DNA of 29,980 nt, taken from a virus. Each line of letters starts with the position of its first letter. The stretch's first letter is position 1. This document shows, piece by piece, positions 28,430-29,980 of this stretch. The notes beneath the pieces were generated by a model. That model made no database searches and was not told where the DNA came from. It saw only the letters and a program-made list of their open reading frames with translations. The stretch is taken from positions 1 to 29,980 of IMG/VR virus record IMGVR_UViG_3300030450_001365; one strand, written 5' to 3'. Made by a program: the position numbers and the translations under genes.

Positions 28430-28460
28430 AATAGTATATATAATTTGTTAATAATCGTTT
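28430..28460 (-). promoter_or_regulatory. Late promoter element (tail block)
   Basis: On the minus strand AAAC (28460-28457) just past the TerL stop, 16 bp, TATATACTATT (28440-28430), ending 3 bp before the ATG at 28426. Spacing and both boxes are identical to the copies upstream of 18803 and 15233. The 28459-18836 tail genes are packed without gaps behind it. Confidence 0.7.
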
Positions 28461-29628
28461 ATAAAATATAGTATTTGCCACTATGGTTTGTCATTAGCTT
28501 ATTTAAAGCAACATATCTAACAGCATCAATTAAGTGGTCTTGCTGGTTAGTGGCTGGTTTATTTACTATGTGTCCATTCTTGTCAGTTAGCCATTTGTAA
28601 TATTTAAACTCATTTAAAGCATTTGTACTGTTCTTAGTTATATGTATCTTAAATCGCCTTAAAATGTCTATACCCATATTTATAGAATCAGCTCCTTTCT
28701 TAGCTCCTTTGATATTAAATCCTTGTCTATATAGTTCTTCTATGGATTTAGGCTCTGCTGAATCAGCTATTATTTCTGTTTGTCTTGTAATATTTAATTC
28801 TCTTAGCTTTTCTGCTATATCTTGGTTTGTTAATCCTTTACTATATATTAGTTCGTTTATATACAAATCATCATTTAATTTATAAACTTCTGCTATTGCT
28901 GTAGGGTCATTACTATATCCAAAGTCCATGCCAATAGCTATTAGACTAGCTTCAGTAGGTACATTATTAGCTATCTCAAATTGTCTAAAGATAGTTTCGG
29001 TTGGTTGAGCCATATCGCCTAATCCGTAAATTTTCCAATAGTTACTATCTAAATCCCTTAACCTTTCTATTTCTTTTATTGTTTCATCAGGTAAAAAAGG
29101 ATTGTCTAAATATGTTGATTTAATAAAAGTACAATCTTCTCTATTCATTACATTATCATAAATCCAACTATAAGGGTCTGAGGGATTAAAGTCTAAATAT
29201 ATATTTTCCGTAGTCCTTAAACTGAGTTGAATCCAATCCTCAAAACTAAATTCATTTGCCTCATTAAGCCATAGTATATTTCTTTTTCGCCCTCTTATCT
29301 TTTGTGGCATATCAACTGATATGAATTCTATTTCATTGTTATTTAATTTGTATGTAAGTTCAGACTTATTATGTTTGTTGGGATTATAAAGGTTATGCTC
29401 CTCTAATATATTAAAGAAATCTTTATAGGCTGTACCCTTTAAAGCAGGCAAGGTTTTTCTACATATTGTATACACCTTTCCTTGCTCCTGTAATGCTTTA
29501 AGGATTATTAACTGTGCTAAAGAATAAGTCTTACTGCTTCTAGTTCCACCTTGATTAACTACTATTCTAGTATTAGCATTAAGATTTTTCTGTAGGACTA
29601 TTGTTCCCTTTAGGTTTAATGATTTCAA
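28459..29628 (-). CDS. terL: Terminase large subunit (PBSX-type)
   Basis: This is the DNA-packaging motor, with 389 residues from a TTG start at 29628; there is no ATG before the conserved region. The ATPase has Walker A GGTRSSKT (27-34), the RKTLPALKGTAYKDFF adenine-side segment, and Walker B ILWLNEANE with the catalytic Glu. The RNase H-like nuclease follows: MDFGYSNDPTA, ADSAEPKSIEEL and DHLIDAVRY, each carrying an acidic metal ligand. The order and motifs fit the PBSX-like terminase family. It overlaps TerS by 50 bp and its stop lies in the first box of the tail promoter. Packaging from a circularly permuted concatemer (headful) would fit the lack of real ends. Confidence 0.93.
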   Translation of the reverse strand: MKSLNLKGTIVLQKNLNANTRIVVNQGGTRSSKTYSLAQLIILKALQEQGKVYTICRKTLPALKGTAYKDFFNILEEHNLYNPNKHNKSELTYKLNNNEIEFISVDMPQKIRGRKRNILWLNEANEFSFEDWIQLSLRTTENIYLDFNPSDPYSWIYDNVMNREDCTFIKSTYLDNPFLPDETIKEIERLRDLDSNYWKIYGLGDMAQPTETIFRQFEIANNVPTEASLIAIGMDFGYSNDPTAIAEVYKLNDDLYINELIYSKGLTNQDIAEKLRELNITRQTEIIADSAEPKSIEELYRQGFNIKGAKKGADSINMGIDILRRFKIHITKNSTNALNEFKYYKWLTDKNGHIVNKPATNQQDHLIDAVRYVALNKLMTNHSGKYYIL

Positions 29629-29959
29629 TTTCTATCTTTTTAATTTCTTCATCATTAGAAGTTAAATTTATATTCTGCTGTTGTATATATCCTCTCTTGT
29701 GTCCTTTATGTTGTAAGTAAAATATAATACTTCTTTCCTTTTCTTTTTGTATGTTCTTAAATAATTGACTTTCTACAAAGTCTAATTTTACATTGTCTAT
29801 CTCATCTACTTTCTTTCTAAAGTCCTCATCTTCTTTATACCATTTATAAAAACTTGACCTACTTATATTTGCTTTATTACAAGCTGTAGATACTATTCCT
29901 AATGAGTTCTCTAAACTCTCTATTAACATTTTTTTCTTTATGTGTTCTTTTTTGCTCAT
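29579..29959 (-). CDS. terS: Terminase small subunit
   Basis: This 126-residue protein begins MSKKEHIKKKMLIESLENSL. Residues about 8-55 form a helix-turn-helix (GIVSTACNKANISRSSFYKW) like those that recognise packaging sites. A helical region follows (DEDFRKKVDEIDNVKLDFVE, then QLFKNIQKEKERSIIFYLQH) with KGHKRGYIQQQ, the usual end of the oligomerisation domain in phage TerS proteins, and an acidic-to-basic tail. It directly precedes TerL and overlaps it by 50 bp. The start lies in the terminal repeat; on the circular map it is 15 bp after the ABC-GNAT gene, so it is probably read from the early transcript. Confidence 0.85.
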   Translation of the reverse strand: MSKKEHIKKKMLIESLENSLGIVSTACNKANISRSSFYKWYKEDEDFRKKVDEIDNVKLDFVESQLFKNIQKEKERSIIFYLQHKGHKRGYIQQQNINLTSNDEEIKKIEIEIIKPKGNNSPTEKS

Positions 29960-29980
29960 TTTATTAAATTTATTTTATAA
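29893..29980. repeat. Right copy of 88-bp exact terminal repeat
   Basis: Identical to bases 1-88. It includes the start codon and first codons of TerS and the short gap after the ABC-GNAT gene. It marks where the circular map was opened. Confidence 0.97.

Noticed and set aside
27778-28451. Plus-strand frames opposite the chaperone gene
   Set aside because: Hydrophobic antisense frames of a Lys/Glu-rich gene; the minus strand has a promoter, conserved-looking protein and frameshift logic.
1-29980. Prophage or lysogeny module
   Set aside because: No integrase, excisionase, partition ATPase or attachment site is seen. The XRE and ParB-like proteins alone do not show lysogeny.

Overview
The window reads as one complete, very AT-rich tailed-phage genome (siphovirus type, Caudoviricetes) infecting a member of the Bacteroidota, most likely a flavobacterium. 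The first 88 bases (1-88) are repeated exactly as the last 88 (29893-29980). The contig therefore closes into a circle of 29,892 bp, cut inside the small terminase gene. The host assignment rests on Bacteroidota-style signal peptides ending in SQ or AQ, a GTA-type holin, structural proteins of kinds common in Bacteroidota phages, and the absence of Shine-Dalgarno sites. I see no integrase, tRNA, CRISPR array or DNA polymerase.

Nearly everything is transcribed leftwards (minus strand), so gene order is best read from high to low coordinates. (1) TerS and TerL (29959-28459). (2) Tail block 28426-18836: a tail-assembly chaperone with an apparent programmed -1 frameshift, two neck/tail-completion candidates, 470- and 1175-residue tail proteins, a 61-residue protein and an 873-residue tape measure. 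(3) Head block 18803-16268: XkdF-like protease, acidic scaffold candidate, major capsid candidate. (4) A probable tail tube gene (16208-15594) between two terminators. (5) One rightward gene (15352-15540) with its own upstream region, palindrome and terminator. (6) Block 15233-7321: small proteins, portal with an extra C-terminal domain, head-tail adaptor, fibre-like protein, then a cassette of exported or membrane proteins (outer-membrane barrel, LDLa-like Cys-rich protein, two small membrane proteins, thioredoxin-like protein with both catalytic Cys lost), M15 endolysin, 3TM holin and a metallophosphoesterase. (7) Early/replication block 7215-83: many small proteins, winged-helix and XRE regulators, an SSB-like protein ending DDDLPF, an O-like replication initiator with internal direct repeats, VRR-NUC nuclease, sigma-like factor, HNH nuclease, ParB-like protein and an ABC-ATPase/GNAT fusion, running on through the contig ends into TerS/TerL.

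Genes are packed with 1-50 bp overlaps, many of the TAATG or ATGA type, and several of the small ones are shorter than 60 codons. Four late transcription units start behind a nearly identical bipartite element (AAAC, 16-17 bp, TATATACTATT or TATATACTTAT). This looks like a phage-specific late promoter and a natural target for the phage's sigma-like protein.

The items most worth following up are this late promoter set, the frameshifted chaperone, the ParB plus ABC-GNAT pair (possible DNA modification), the exported-protein cassette beside the lysis genes, and the self-contained rightward gene.
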